Assembly: GCA_023450085.1 (NCBI GenBank) | Contig: JAEXHI010000031.1 | Location: 186,001-250,000 of the forward strand | DNA length: 64,000 bases | Origin: Bacteroidota bacterium | GTDB taxonomy: Bacteria; Bacteroidota; Bacteroidia; Sphingobacteriales; Sphingobacteriaceae | Direction of reading: 5' to 3' | Part shown: piece after piece, positions 1-8,196 of the stretch | Position numbering within the stretch: the first letter of the stretch is position 1 | How the letters are laid out: each line of letters opens with the position of its first letter | Notes under the pieces: generated by a model | The model's input: the letters and a program-made list of their open reading frames with translations, nothing else | Database searches by the model: none | What the model was told of the DNA's origin: nothing | Translations under genes and position numbers: made by a program

Positions 1-2
1 TG

Positions 3-641
3 AGCCATGAAATGCGTACACCCATTACTGCTATTAACGGCTATATCCAAATTCTAGAAAGAAGAGCTGCCAATCCATCGATGGCAGATATTGCCGCTAA
101 AGCAAGGCGACAGGTAGAAAAGATGACCAGTCTTATTGCTGGTTTTCTGGACATGGCACGGGCTGGTGAGAATAAGATCTACCTAAACAAAAAAAGTTTT
201 GATTTGGTAAGTATATTTGAGGTTACCCAAAAAGAATTACTGGCCACCATAGCCACCCACCAAGTGATATTACAACCCGTGGGAAATATACAGGTGAGCG
301 GTGACCAAGAAAAGTTGGAACAGGTTTTGGTAAACTTTATTAATAATGCGGTAAAATATTCTCCGGCAGGAAGCACCATCTACGTTAACTGCACTACCGA
401 GGAGGGATGGGTAAAGATTAGCGTAACAGATGAAGGTATTGGTATCCCCAAACAAGATCAACCGCACATATTTGACCGCTTTTACCGTGTATTGGGTGCT
501 CATACGGAACATATCACAGGTTTCGGGATAGGGCTTTACCTTTGCAAGGAAATTATTGACCGACATGGTGGCCGAGTAGGCGTAGAAAGCGAGCATGGCA
601 AAGGCAGCACATTTTGGTTTATGATACCACTAGAAAGCTAA
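3..641 (+). CDS. Sensor histidine kinase, C-terminal part (cut by window start)
   Basis: This is the kinase core of a two-component sensor. The frame is open from the first bases and begins at the H-box SHEMRTPI (His at bases 6-8), so the sensor half lies outside the window and the first ATG at 12 is not the start. The HATPase_c part shows an N-box (LVNFINNAVKYS), a G1 box (DEGIGIP), an F-box (FDRFYR) and a G2 box (GFGIGLYLCKEI), so catalysis looks intact. It autophosphorylates on His with ATP and passes the phosphate to a receiver; the receiver gene at 1227 is the nearest candidate partner. The sensed signal is unknown. Confidence 0.93.
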   Translation, partial: SHEMRTPITAINGYIQILERRAANPSMADIAAKARRQVEKMTSLIAGFLDMARAGENKIYLNKKSFDLVSIFEVTQKELLATIATHQVILQPVGNIQVSGDQEKLEQVLVNFINNAVKYSPAGSTIYVNCTTEEGWVKISVTDEGIGIPKQDQPHIFDRFYRVLGAHTEHITGFGIGLYLCKEIIDRHGGRVGVESEHGKGSTFWFMIPLES

Positions 642-748
642 ATATCAAGATTAAAAAAGGCAAGCATATATGCTATCCAGCTGCACAAGCAAAACCCTTT
701 TTACTGGTAAAAATTTTTACGCTAAAACAAGCCGCTGTAACTGTTGTT

Positions 749-1066
749 ATGTATAAAAAAACATTGATGAATAACAAGTGTACTTTTTTGCAACAACTAC
801 GTTATTGCTACGCATCGGCTGAAATAAGCTTACAGGGAGAATCGCTACACATCAAGTTTAGCCAAGAGCTTAACATTGATAATAGCGTAGACATTCTGCG
901 ATTTTTACTTATGCCCCTTAGCGAACTTTCAACTATTGAATGTAGGTACATCGTCAGCATTGTAACGCCAAGCTTGGTGCACAGACCCTGCATCATTTCA
1001 TTAATGAACGGTAAGGTGACCTTAGAAAACGTTGAACCTTTTGAAAATATCTCTATCGCTTCATAA
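749..1066 (+). CDS. Hypothetical protein, 105 aa
   Basis: I do not recognise this protein. The open frame runs back to 614 inside the kinase gene, but the ATG at 749 (or 767) gives a plausible start after the kinase stop at 641. The product is small and mixed alpha/beta, with SLQGESLHIKFSQ and MNGKVTLENVEPF segments and no membrane segment. It sits between a histidine kinase and a receiver gene on the same strand, so a signalling accessory role is possible but only inferred. It could also be a chance frame, since codon use cannot be judged well at this length. Confidence 0.45.
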   Translation: MYKKTLMNNKCTFLQQLRYCYASAEISLQGESLHIKFSQELNIDNSVDILRFLLMPLSELSTIECRYIVSIVTPSLVHRPCIISLMNGKVTLENVEPFENISIAS

Positions 1067-1226
1067 TTGCATCAAGCCTGATTTCTTTCATTTGTACATC
1101 ACATAGCACTATATATACTTTTTCTAGTATACGCCTATTAAAATACCATGTTGTGTGAAACCCAAAAAAATTGATACATTTAGTTCGAAAAATGATTCGA
1201 TAACACGCCTATTTCAACATCAAAGC

Positions 1227-1589
1227 ATGAGCAAAACAATATTGAGTATTGAGGACGATCCTGATATTTTAGCCATTTTGGAAATCATTTTCCAAGATGA
1301 AGGATTTGTGCTCATTGCCAACAGCAAAGGAATGACTGTAGAGGAGATTGCCCTTGTTAATCCCGACGTTATTCTTTTGGATGTAAGGATAGCTGGTTTT
1401 GAAAAAACTGGGCCTCAGCTGTGCAAAGAACTTAAGGCCTATACAAAAACCAAACACCTGCCCATCATTCTGCTATCGGCAGAGCGTGACCTACCACAAT
1501 TAGCCGCTGATTGCCAAGCCGACTCTTATGTAAATAAACCGTTTGACATTAACGGACTTGTTGAATTGGTTGGAAATTTCACCAGATAA
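1227..1589 (+). CDS. Single-domain response regulator (receiver only)
   Basis: A 120-aa CheY-type receiver with no output domain. The acidic pair IEDD, the phospho-acceptor Asp52 in VILLDVR and the conserved Lys in VNKPFD are all present, so it should accept phosphate. The frame is open from 1155, but the ATG at 1227 starts exactly at the first beta strand (MSKTILSIEDD) and fits family length. It is followed after 12 bases by the DUF892 gene, so the two are probably co-transcribed. The partner kinase is probably the one upstream (inference). Confidence 0.9.
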   Translation: MSKTILSIEDDPDILAILEIIFQDEGFVLIANSKGMTVEEIALVNPDVILLDVRIAGFEKTGPQLCKELKAYTKTKHLPIILLSAERDLPQLAADCQADSYVNKPFDINGLVELVGNFTR

Positions 1590-1601
1590 AGACACATACC
1601 C

Positions 1602-2093
1602 ATGAACACTGGCCCAGAAAAACTTGAAATCTTTTTCATCGAACATTTAGACAAAATTTACTGTGCAAAATCTCACCTTGTTGAACGCTTGCCGCAGCTT
1701 ATTCCACACGTGCATTTTCCAGACCTTAAGGAAGCCATGGTGCAGACCTTGGAAAACGTAAGGACTGAAATATCCAGAATGGACTTAATTTACACCCTGA
1801 TGGAGGCCGACTATTCAAACTGTAGCAACAAAGGGCTGATAGGCTTTGTGGATGATGCTTTTGCCGCCATAGATAGGCAAGCTACAGATGAAAGGCTCAG
1901 GGACCTCTCCCTGCTTTTTTACCTACAAAATATTGAAAGCGTAGAGATGGCCTCCTTTCAAATGTTGCAGATGACCGCTGTAAAACTGAAGAATAGGCAA
2001 ATTGGCAACCTACTGAAGGAAAACTATGAACAGGCCAAGGCCAACCGTACTTTCCTATTGTTGGTTGCCACCAAATACATTACCTCAGTTTGA
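1602..2093 (+). CDS. DUF892 ferritin-like protein (YciE/YciF type)
   Basis: A 163-aa all-alpha protein with the DUF892 layout: an N-terminal helix of the form LEIFFIEHLDKIYCAKSHL and further long helices with Glu/His in ferritin-like positions. The family is induced by osmotic or general stress in enterobacteria; its exact biochemistry is not settled. It lies 12 bases after a receiver gene, suggesting an operon and stress-linked signalling. The family call is from overall pattern, not from a decisive catalytic motif, and metal ligands are not obvious. Confidence 0.72.
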   Translation: MNTGPEKLEIFFIEHLDKIYCAKSHLVERLPQLIPHVHFPDLKEAMVQTLENVRTEISRMDLIYTLMEADYSNCSNKGLIGFVDDAFAAIDRQATDERLRDLSLLFYLQNIESVEMASFQMLQMTAVKLKNRQIGNLLKENYEQAKANRTFLLLVATKYITSV

Positions 2094-2257
2094 GCCAAAA
2101 GATATTAGTCATTTCTTCGGTGAACAATGATCAAAGAACAAAGACCATGTCTTTATTCCTTGCTCCACCAAGAGAATATAGATGATGGCGCTATACTTGC
2201 TTATCCATACAATTTATATTAAATTTAGCTTAACATAAAAATTATCGCTTTTACGCT

Positions 2258-2626
2258 ATGAATGAATGCATTTATCTAATAGACAAGGATCCTGCCATAG
2301 TGGACGTGATTTCCCTACTTCTTGCCGATGAAGGTTATACTACCGTTATTGCCCAAAAACCATTCGAAATACAGGATGTAAAAATGGCAAAGCCCAAACT
2401 GATCCTTTTACATAACGGCCTTGATAACATTGGGCAACAGATTTGCATGGAGCTAAAGGCTGACAGCGAACTTAGTAAAATCCCCATACTGATGAGTTCC
2501 ACCAATACCAACCTCCAGCAAGTGGCCCAGGAATGTGGTGCCGAGGCCTACATTTCAAAACCATTCGACCTTAACGAATTCAGTAACATGGTGCGGCAAC
2601 TACTTAGCAAGAACACAGCCACATAG
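2258..2626 (+). CDS. Atypical (pseudo-)receiver domain protein
   Basis: A 122-aa receiver fold closely similar to the receiver at 1227 (shared ending AYISKPFD, same length and spacing) but with its phosphorylation site altered. Asp52 is replaced by His in LILLHNG, and the acidic pair reads LIDKDP rather than DD. The switch Lys is kept. It probably cannot be phosphorylated in the normal way and may act as a constitutive or protein-protein regulator, or as a decoy for the kinase. It lies 165 bases after the DUF892 gene and faces the kinase/regulator pair on the other strand. Confidence 0.85.
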   Translation: MNECIYLIDKDPAIVDVISLLLADEGYTTVIAQKPFEIQDVKMAKPKLILLHNGLDNIGQQICMELKADSELSKIPILMSSTNTNLQQVAQECGAEAYISKPFDLNEFSNMVRQLLSKNTAT

Positions 2627-2703
2627 CAACCTTCATTATTTAAGGAAAAGATACCCCTCTAAACTCTATTATTGCCAAGTGCAAATAAACCACTAGGCTT
2701 CAA

Positions 2704-3066
2704 CTATGACGAAAGCAGTTTATTTATTTTCGCTTCCATTTCATCAAGATCAAATGGCTTAGAGATAAAATCATCTGCACCTACGCTTGCCGCAATTGCT
2801 GCACCCTCATTACTGGCCGAATACATGATTACTGGAATTCCAGCCACCTTTGGGTTCAACCTGATATTCCGTAGCACCTGATCGCCTGCAATTACTGGCA
2901 TCCAAATATCAAGCAACAACAAGTCTGGCATTTGCTCCTCTAATGTTTTAAGCGCCCGTGTACTATTTTTCTCGGTAATGATATCATAGCCAAATTCATC
3001 CAAAAGCATTTCCATCATTTCTAAGATCCCTTCATCATCATCACAGACCATCACCTTTCTAGACAT
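2704..3066 (-). CDS. Single-domain response regulator, partner of the LOV kinase
   Basis: A 120-aa receiver with acidic triplet CDDDE, phospho-acceptor Asp in LLLLDIWMP and Lys in FISKPFD, and no output domain. The frame opens at 3087 (MAGRR), but the ATG at 3066 (MSRKVMVCDDD) is the natural receiver start. It overlaps the end of the kinase gene by 8 bases, so the two are translationally coupled and almost certainly form a kinase/regulator pair. Without a DNA-binding domain, output must be through protein contacts. Confidence 0.92.
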   Translation of the reverse strand: MSRKVMVCDDDEGILEMMEMLLDEFGYDIITEKNSTRALKTLEEQMPDLLLLDIWMPVIAGDQVLRNIRLNPKVAGIPVIMYSASNEGAAIAASVGADDFISKPFDLDEMEAKINKLLSS

Positions 3067-4591
3067 TCCTATCCTCCTTCCCGCCATGCGTGGGTAGTGT
3101 AAAACTAAAGGTCGAACCTTCTCCTAATTTGCTTTCGGCCCAAAGCGTACCACCATGGTTCTTTACAATTTGTTCACAGATATAAAGACCGATGCCCATG
3201 CCAGGGAACGACTTTTGCGTGGAACTCACTCGGTAAAACCTGCCGAATATCTTCTTCAGCTCGTCGGGATGAATACCCATTCCCTTGTCGGTAACGGAAA
3301 CCTTAACAAAGTTGCTCACTTTGGACAGGTGTACATTTACTTCCTCACTATCGGGCGAATATTTGATGGCGTTACTGATCAGATTAATCAATACCTGTAT
3401 GATATGGGATTCGTCGCCAAAAAGAGTAATTCCAGTAGCCCCCTCAACCGTAATCTTGGTAGATGGTGTGGCAGCAAGAAGGCCATCCACTGTTTCCTTA
3501 ATCATTTTGTCGAAATCGAAAAGATCTTTATGCAACTCTATGTTGCCTGTTTGGATCTTTGACATGTCCAATAGTTCGGAAAGTAGCTGATTAAGTCTAT
3601 TGACATGTAACCCTGTTTTATCAAATGCCGATACAAACTTAGGATTGGCATTTTCTGGCATCAGTCGAGACATCAACTGCATAAAACCAACAATGGTGGT
3701 CAGCGGTGTTTTAAGTTCATGACTTGCAATGGAAAGAAAATCATCCTTACGCTGTTCAATGGCCTTGCGGTCGGTAATATCTTCTATAGCCAGCAATATG
3801 CGATCTTTGAATTGGCCTTCAAACTCAACACGGTGTGCATTAAGCAACATCGTTTTTTTACCAATATGCGGGAATTCGTGTTCTACTTCATAATCTAGTA
3901 CCGGATTGTTAGTAGGCAATATCTCCGTCATCATCTTTTTTAGTTCTGGAATATCCCACTGACCATTGCCCAGTTCATAAAGTGTTTTTCCTTTGGTGTC
4001 GTTAATGGTCACCTTAAAGGTATTGAGGAAGTGGCTGTTAACGTCCAAGATAACATAATCCCTATCTAATACCACCAAACTCTCCCTGATGGTTTCAATG
4101 ATGCTAGATAGGTACTCCTCACTTTCCTTTAGCATCCTGGTCCTGTCTTGTACTTTCTGCTCGGTCTCTGCCCTATTAAACTCAAGGGCCTGTTCTGCTT
4201 TTTTTCTCGAGGTTATATCATTTTGTACCCCTACAAAATGGGTAATTTTTCCATTATCATCCTTCACCGCAGAAAGGTAAAGTTCATTATAGAACAATTT
4301 CCCTTCCTTTGTATAATTCCTAAGCTCAACCACACAGCTTTCGCCATGATCAATAGCATGCCTAATTTTGTGCCTTTCTGCTTGGTCCCTATCCTTTCCT
4401 TGTAGGAAACGGCAGTTATGCCCTATAATTTCGTCTCTTGGATAGCCTGATAGCTCCTCAAAAGCAGGGTTACAATAAATGATCGGATTGTCGGGAAGTA
4501 GGTTATCGGTGATCACCACACCAGTGTTGGTAGACTCCAGTACTGTTGCCAGTACGAGTTGGTTGGGAATATTCTTAAAATTTTTGGTCAT
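3059..4591 (-). CDS. LOV/PAS sensor histidine kinase, likely blue-light receptor
   Basis: A 510-aa cytoplasmic kinase without clear membrane segments. Residues ~20-135 form a PAS domain with the LOV photoreceptor signature GHNCRFLQG, whose Cys60 (bases 4412-4414) is the residue that forms the flavin adduct in LOV proteins. The later NYTKEG, FYNELYL and GVQNDIT segments match the flavin-binding Asn, Asn and Gln positions. A second PAS (~155-280), HisKA (SHELKTPL, His ~291) and HATPase_c (GMGIHP, GMGIGLYICEQI) follow. It is coupled to the receiver at 2704-3066. Blue-light sensing is inferred from known LOV families. Confidence 0.92.
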   Translation of the reverse strand: MTKNFKNIPNQLVLATVLESTNTGVVITDNLLPDNPIIYCNPAFEELSGYPRDEIIGHNCRFLQGKDRDQAERHKIRHAIDHGESCVVELRNYTKEGKLFYNELYLSAVKDDNGKITHFVGVQNDITSRKKAEQALEFNRAETEQKVQDRTRMLKESEEYLSSIIETIRESLVVLDRDYVILDVNSHFLNTFKVTINDTKGKTLYELGNGQWDIPELKKMMTEILPTNNPVLDYEVEHEFPHIGKKTMLLNAHRVEFEGQFKDRILLAIEDITDRKAIEQRKDDFLSIASHELKTPLTTIVGFMQLMSRLMPENANPKFVSAFDKTGLHVNRLNQLLSELLDMSKIQTGNIELHKDLFDFDKMIKETVDGLLAATPSTKITVEGATGITLFGDESHIIQVLINLISNAIKYSPDSEEVNVHLSKVSNFVKVSVTDKGMGIHPDELKKIFGRFYRVSSTQKSFPGMGIGLYICEQIVKNHGGTLWAESKLGEGSTFSFTLPTHGGKEDRNV

Positions 4592-4701
4592 TACTTTTAT
4601 CGGTTCTCGTTAAAAATACATCTGGCGCTAACAGAGAACAATATGTAATATATTTGGTTTGGAAACAAGGTTAAATAATTCGAATTGCCGAAGTATAGGT
4701 T

Positions 4702-4793
4702 CATTCTACCCTTTTTGGCGTAAGTGCCTGCTCTTGCCTGTACTGGCTAATAGCATATAAAGCCTAAGCTACGCTAATGCTTGCGCTAGAATG
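4702..4793. repeat. Intergenic palindromic repeat, copy A
   Basis: About 92 bp between the kinase and the next gene, bounded by inverted ends (CATTCTA ... TAGAATG). The head TGGCGTAAGTGCC and tail GCTAATGCTTGCGCTAGAA resemble the copies at 9171 and 12460. It is the most diverged of the full-length copies. Confidence 0.5.
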
Positions 4794-4800
4794 GGGATAG

Positions 4801-5328
4801 TTATTTAATTTTTTCAAGTTTTAATTCTACTTGTTTTATTTTGTCAAGCCAATAATTAATACCGTCTTGATTTTTCACAATGTCTTTTTTATATTTTTCT
4901 GACACTCTACTTAATTCAAACCAATTTCTATTAGTGTCCTCCTCTTTTTCTTTCTTCGTTGTTGGTTCATCTCTATTTCTCCAAAAATCCAATTTTTTCA
5001 AATAGCTTACTTTGATGTCTTCAAAATACTCTTTAAGCTTTTCAGTCGAGTTTGGAATATAGCCTGGTCCTGAACAACCACAGGAATGAAAAGTTATACC
5101 AACAGAATACAAGTTTTTAATGTGTGTCCATTCTCTTATATTGTCCTTTTTAGGTGAAGCAAAGTCAAGTCCCATATTTGCCATAAGTTGTCCACATTGA
5201 GGGCATTTTGCTTCTACCGAACGTTTGTCGTCTCGATTAATGTCCCACATAAGTTTTCTTTTGAATGTTTTTTTACAGTCAAAACAAGCATAATGTGATT
5301 TATAAGTTGTCATTCCATATCTGCACAT
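4801..5328 (-). CDS. Hypothetical zinc-ribbon protein
   Basis: A 175-aa soluble protein of unknown function. The N-terminal third has two Cys pairs typical of a zinc ribbon (CFDC near residue 15 and CPQCG near residue 43) and a later CGC. The C-terminal half is charged and helical, possibly coiled coil (KQVELKLEKIK end). Codon use is AT-rich. It is on the same strand as the 5398-5976 gene, 69 bases downstream of it, so the two may be co-transcribed. Such proteins recur as orphans in Bacteroidota; I cannot assign a role. The start could also be the ATG encoding MTTYKSHY at 5313. Confidence 0.65.
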   Translation of the reverse strand: MCRYGMTTYKSHYACFDCKKTFKRKLMWDINRDDKRSVEAKCPQCGQLMANMGLDFASPKKDNIREWTHIKNLYSVGITFHSCGCSGPGYIPNSTEKLKEYFEDIKVSYLKKLDFWRNRDEPTTKKEKEEDTNRNWFELSRVSEKYKKDIVKNQDGINYWLDKIKQVELKLEKIK

Positions 5329-5397
5329 ATTCTGTCAAATTGCTATTGGATGTCGCTTGAGTTGTGGTCAATATAATTACCGCCAACGTTTTCGGTG

Positions 5398-5976
5398 TTA
5401 TCTTCTGGCTTTCTTTTTAGTCCCATCGTCATTTATAAATTTAAACTCATGGTCTTGATTAATAATTTGTCCACTAGCTTGTAAGAAACTTGCAAATAAA
5501 CCCCGCCAATCTTCAATGTCATTTTCTTTGTCAGTATCCCACCGGATTAGTCCATATTCATTCCAGTCTTCACTTTTGTCTAAGACCACACCGCATTCGC
5601 TTTCTAATGAAACTTTTGTCCCTAACAAAAAACCTTGGTTTCTTTTCCACTTGTCAGTAATACGAAATACATTGTCACCAATTTTCTTCCCCTTTTCGCC
5701 AAGCAAAGTTTCCCATTCTTTTGTCGGTGTAAACCACCCCCAAATTCTTGTAAAATCAGCTACATTGTCGCCCTCAATTTCATACAATTCTTCAATATAG
5801 TCGTCTTTAAATTTTAAGAATTGGCTTTCAAAATTATCACGTGCCATTTCAATTAAAAGCTGCTCACCTTTATATAAGTCGTCAAACAGCTCAAATAATT
5901 CCCATTTTTTCCAGTAGTCAACCTTGGAAAGTCTGTCCGAGTGTTTTATTTTTTTACTGAAAAGTCTTTTGAACAT
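5398..5976 (-). CDS. Hypothetical protein, 192 aa
   Basis: I do not recognise this protein. The frame is open to 6084, but the upstream part overlaps an intergenic repeat and reads as non-protein-like; the ATG at 5976 (MFKRLFSKKIKH) gives a sensible start. The product is acidic and rich in aromatic residues (WGWFTPTKEWE, DIEDWRGLFASFL) with a basic tail (KKKARR). No signal peptide or membrane segment is seen. It lies upstream of the zinc-ribbon gene on the same strand. Confidence 0.6.
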   Translation of the reverse strand: MFKRLFSKKIKHSDRLSKVDYWKKWELFELFDDLYKGEQLLIEMARDNFESQFLKFKDDYIEELYEIEGDNVADFTRIWGWFTPTKEWETLLGEKGKKIGDNVFRITDKWKRNQGFLLGTKVSLESECGVVLDKSEDWNEYGLIRWDTDKENDIEDWRGLFASFLQASGQIINQDHEFKFINDDGTKKKARR

Positions 5977-6067
5977 ATTGTTGTCTTTAAGCTTGCCGGT
6001 AACATTATAATATATGCAATATATATAATCAACCATACAAAACACGAAGTTTCTATTTTTTGATAAT

Positions 6068-6092
6068 CCGTCTGGCGCAAGCATCCGTTTGT
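6068..6092 (+). repeat. Intergenic palindromic repeat, half copy B
   Basis: The 25-bp segment CCGTCTGGCGCAAGCATCCG plus TTTGT matches the head of copies D and E. The expected palindromic tail is missing; instead an open coding remnant follows, so this copy looks truncated by a rearrangement. Confidence 0.5.
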
Positions 6093-6249
6093 GACTACGC
6101 TAAAAACGAAAGGCTTCCCGCCCATTTATTTGGTAAGCCTTGACGATACAATAACCTATGGACAATTAGCTGATATAGATAAGTCGCTTTTGGGACAGAA
6201 ATATGAACGTACACTTTCTGATATTGTAAGAAGTTTGCCGGACGTTTAG
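6091..6249 (+). pseudogene. Possible 3' remnant of a truncated gene
   Basis: A frame without a proper start is open from 6067 to the TAG at 6247-6249 and reads as protein-like from 6091, for example DDTITYGQLADID and LSDIVRSLPDV. It has ~50 codons with at best a GTG start and begins exactly where the half repeat B ends. I read it as the C-terminal end of a gene whose front was lost. The family is not recognised, and it could be a chance frame. Confidence 0.35.
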
Positions 6250-6250
6250 G

Positions 6251-7984
6251 TTATTTCCGGAACGTAATACCAGCAAAATCTATCAACTGCTCCCCATTAT
6301 TTGCCCTAAAGGTAACCGTAAAGCCTCCAAATCCAGCGTTAACACCCGAAGAAAGCGCATGGTTATCGTCGATAAAATCTAAAGGGATCTCATTGGTACT
6401 GCCCATCGTTTTGAGCCGGCACATCAGTACACGATCAGGAGTAATATAAAGTTCAATGCTTTTAAACTTGCTGTCGCCGATCAGCATTTGGTAACCGTAT
6501 TGATGGTATAATCCTGTCCACTTCTGCCAATGACTGACATCAATCGGTTTCATTTGATAACCCCAGTTATACTCCCTTTCGCCCCTGCGCTGGATCAGAT
6601 AATGATACCCCTTGATGTTGGTAAAGAAAAAGCGCTGTCCATCTTTTTTCATCAGCGTATCATTACCGATGATCTCATAAGGCGCATATTGATTTGCGCT
6701 GAGCGGCTTTAAGATGGTTATTTTATCGTTCTCACGCATCTTAAGGTATTTATCCGCTACGGAAATGTTTGCATAAGACGTTGCTTTGGCATAGCTGCCC
6801 GTGTGCTGCTTTAGCGTTGCTGGCGACAGCTGAACAATAGGAGAAGCATCAGGGATTAAGCTTGTTTTAGGAACGGGAAATAAATCAGAAATACGCAGGC
6901 CGAATCTGGGCAGTAGTTTAAAGCAGAAATCCTCTGCTGCCTGCCCGCCCTCGGCTGTATTGGTCATCACCACAATAGCAGCATTCTTTTCGGGAAAGAG
7001 CAGCAATTTGGCATGGGCAAAACCGGCACTGCCCGCATGGTAAACGGCAAAGGTCGAGTCGTTTTTGAACATAAACCAGCCGAGGCCTTTTTTGTTGGTT
7101 TCTATCGGGATAGAGGCATTCTGGAGACTGAACATCTGATGAAGGGTACTCGCTTTAATCAAAGAATTGTTCTCGCCCCGGTAAGCTTTCAGCAAGCCTG
7201 TTGCGTATTTGGCAAAGTCATTCAGGTCTGCGTAGATACCTCCAGAAGCGATATCCCGGAGTTCAAATGCCTTGAATTGCTGCCCGTATGCATATATATT
7301 GCTCCGATTCCGCAAGCTGTCCATGGCGAATCCGCTGTGCGACATCGCTAATGGATCAAGGATATGGCGGTGAATATAATCAGCGTAGTCCTCTTTACTG
7401 ACGGCCTTAATGGCATTACCCAGGAGGTTATAGCCCGCATTCGAATAAAGCCCTACCATGCCAGCTGGATATAACAAATAGGTTTGGTTAACAAAGCCAG
7501 GGATATCAGTATATTTACCGCTTTCCAGGTCCGAATTTTTCCAGATGTCTGATTGGATGCCCGAGGTATGGGTCATTACCGCTTTCACCGTGATCTGGTT
7601 GGGGTTGATGCCCGGCCCTGCCATTGGGTTAAACTGGGGCAAGTAGGTTTTTAACGGCTTATTGATATCCAGCTTCCCCTGTTCGTACAGCTGCATTAGG
7701 GCCAGTGCGGTAAAGGTTTTGGTAACGGAACCGATATTGACCACCGTTTGCGGCGTCATCGCGATGTTGTTTTCCTTGTCGGCATAACCGAACCCTTGCT
7801 TCCAGATCACCTTACCGTCTAATATGATTGCAGCACTCAGGCCGACGATATGGTCAGATGCCATTTTTTCGTTAAAATATTGTTCCGAAGTTTTGACAAG
7901 ATCGGTTTGATCGGTCGGTTGCTGCGCAACAGCGCTAGTGGTAATTAGCGCGAAGAAAAATAATAGCATCTTCATATCATTCAT
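6251..7984 (-). CDS. Secreted serine beta-lactamase-like hydrolase (class C / penicillin-binding fold)
   Basis: A 577-aa protein with an N-terminal signal peptide (MKMLLFFFALITTSAVAQ; the ATG at 7975 is an equally good start). The beta-lactamase domain spans ~30-360 with SxxK motif SVTK (Ser86, Lys89), a YSN motif (~177) and a HAGSAG motif in the place of the KTG box. Residues ~390-577 form an extra C-terminal beta domain common in such Bacteroidota esterases and D-peptidases. It should act in the periplasm or outside on an ester, amide or beta-lactam; the substrate is not predictable. It is monocistronic, with a hairpin terminator beyond its start region at 8121. Confidence 0.9.
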   Translation of the reverse strand: MNDMKMLLFFFALITTSAVAQQPTDQTDLVKTSEQYFNEKMASDHIVGLSAAIILDGKVIWKQGFGYADKENNIAMTPQTVVNIGSVTKTFTALALMQLYEQGKLDINKPLKTYLPQFNPMAGPGINPNQITVKAVMTHTSGIQSDIWKNSDLESGKYTDIPGFVNQTYLLYPAGMVGLYSNAGYNLLGNAIKAVSKEDYADYIHRHILDPLAMSHSGFAMDSLRNRSNIYAYGQQFKAFELRDIASGGIYADLNDFAKYATGLLKAYRGENNSLIKASTLHQMFSLQNASIPIETNKKGLGWFMFKNDSTFAVYHAGSAGFAHAKLLLFPEKNAAIVVMTNTAEGGQAAEDFCFKLLPRFGLRISDLFPVPKTSLIPDASPIVQLSPATLKQHTGSYAKATSYANISVADKYLKMRENDKITILKPLSANQYAPYEIIGNDTLMKKDGQRFFFTNIKGYHYLIQRRGEREYNWGYQMKPIDVSHWQKWTGLYHQYGYQMLIGDSKFKSIELYITPDRVLMCRLKTMGSTNEIPLDFIDDNHALSSGVNAGFGGFTVTFRANNGEQLIDFAGITFRK

Positions 7985-8086
7985 TGATGGCTATTGTTGA
8001 ATAGCTAGTAATTCATTTACTTATATAACTAAATTATAAAATATTATATATGTAGTTGCATTGGTGCGACTATTTATCATTATAGG

Positions 8087-8114
8087 CCCCGTTCTAGCGC
8101 AAATGCCCACGTTG
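8087..8114 (+). repeat. Intergenic palindromic repeat, half copy C
   Basis: The segment CCCGTTCTAGCGCAAATGCC resembles the end of the repeat family seen at 4702, 9171 and 12460. Only one arm is present, next to the terminator at 8121. Confidence 0.4.
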
Positions 8115-8120
8115 ACACAT

Positions 8121-8154
8121 TAACAAAGCCAGTGGATTTCCACTGGCTTTGTTA
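8121..8154. terminator. Rho-independent-type hairpin
   Basis: A perfect 16-bp stem (TAACAAAGCCAGTGGA and its complement) with a two-base loop. It lies downstream of the DUF5694 gene (minus strand, stop at 8197) and upstream of the hydrolase start, so it most likely ends the DUF5694 transcript. Confidence 0.8.
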
Positions 8155-8196
8155 AATACTCATTGAATATATTAATAATCTAAACGAATTTAAATA

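Noticed and set aside
614..748. N-terminal extension of the hypothetical protein at 749
   Set aside because: It overlaps the kinase gene end and lacks protein-like composition; the ATG at 749 is more plausible.
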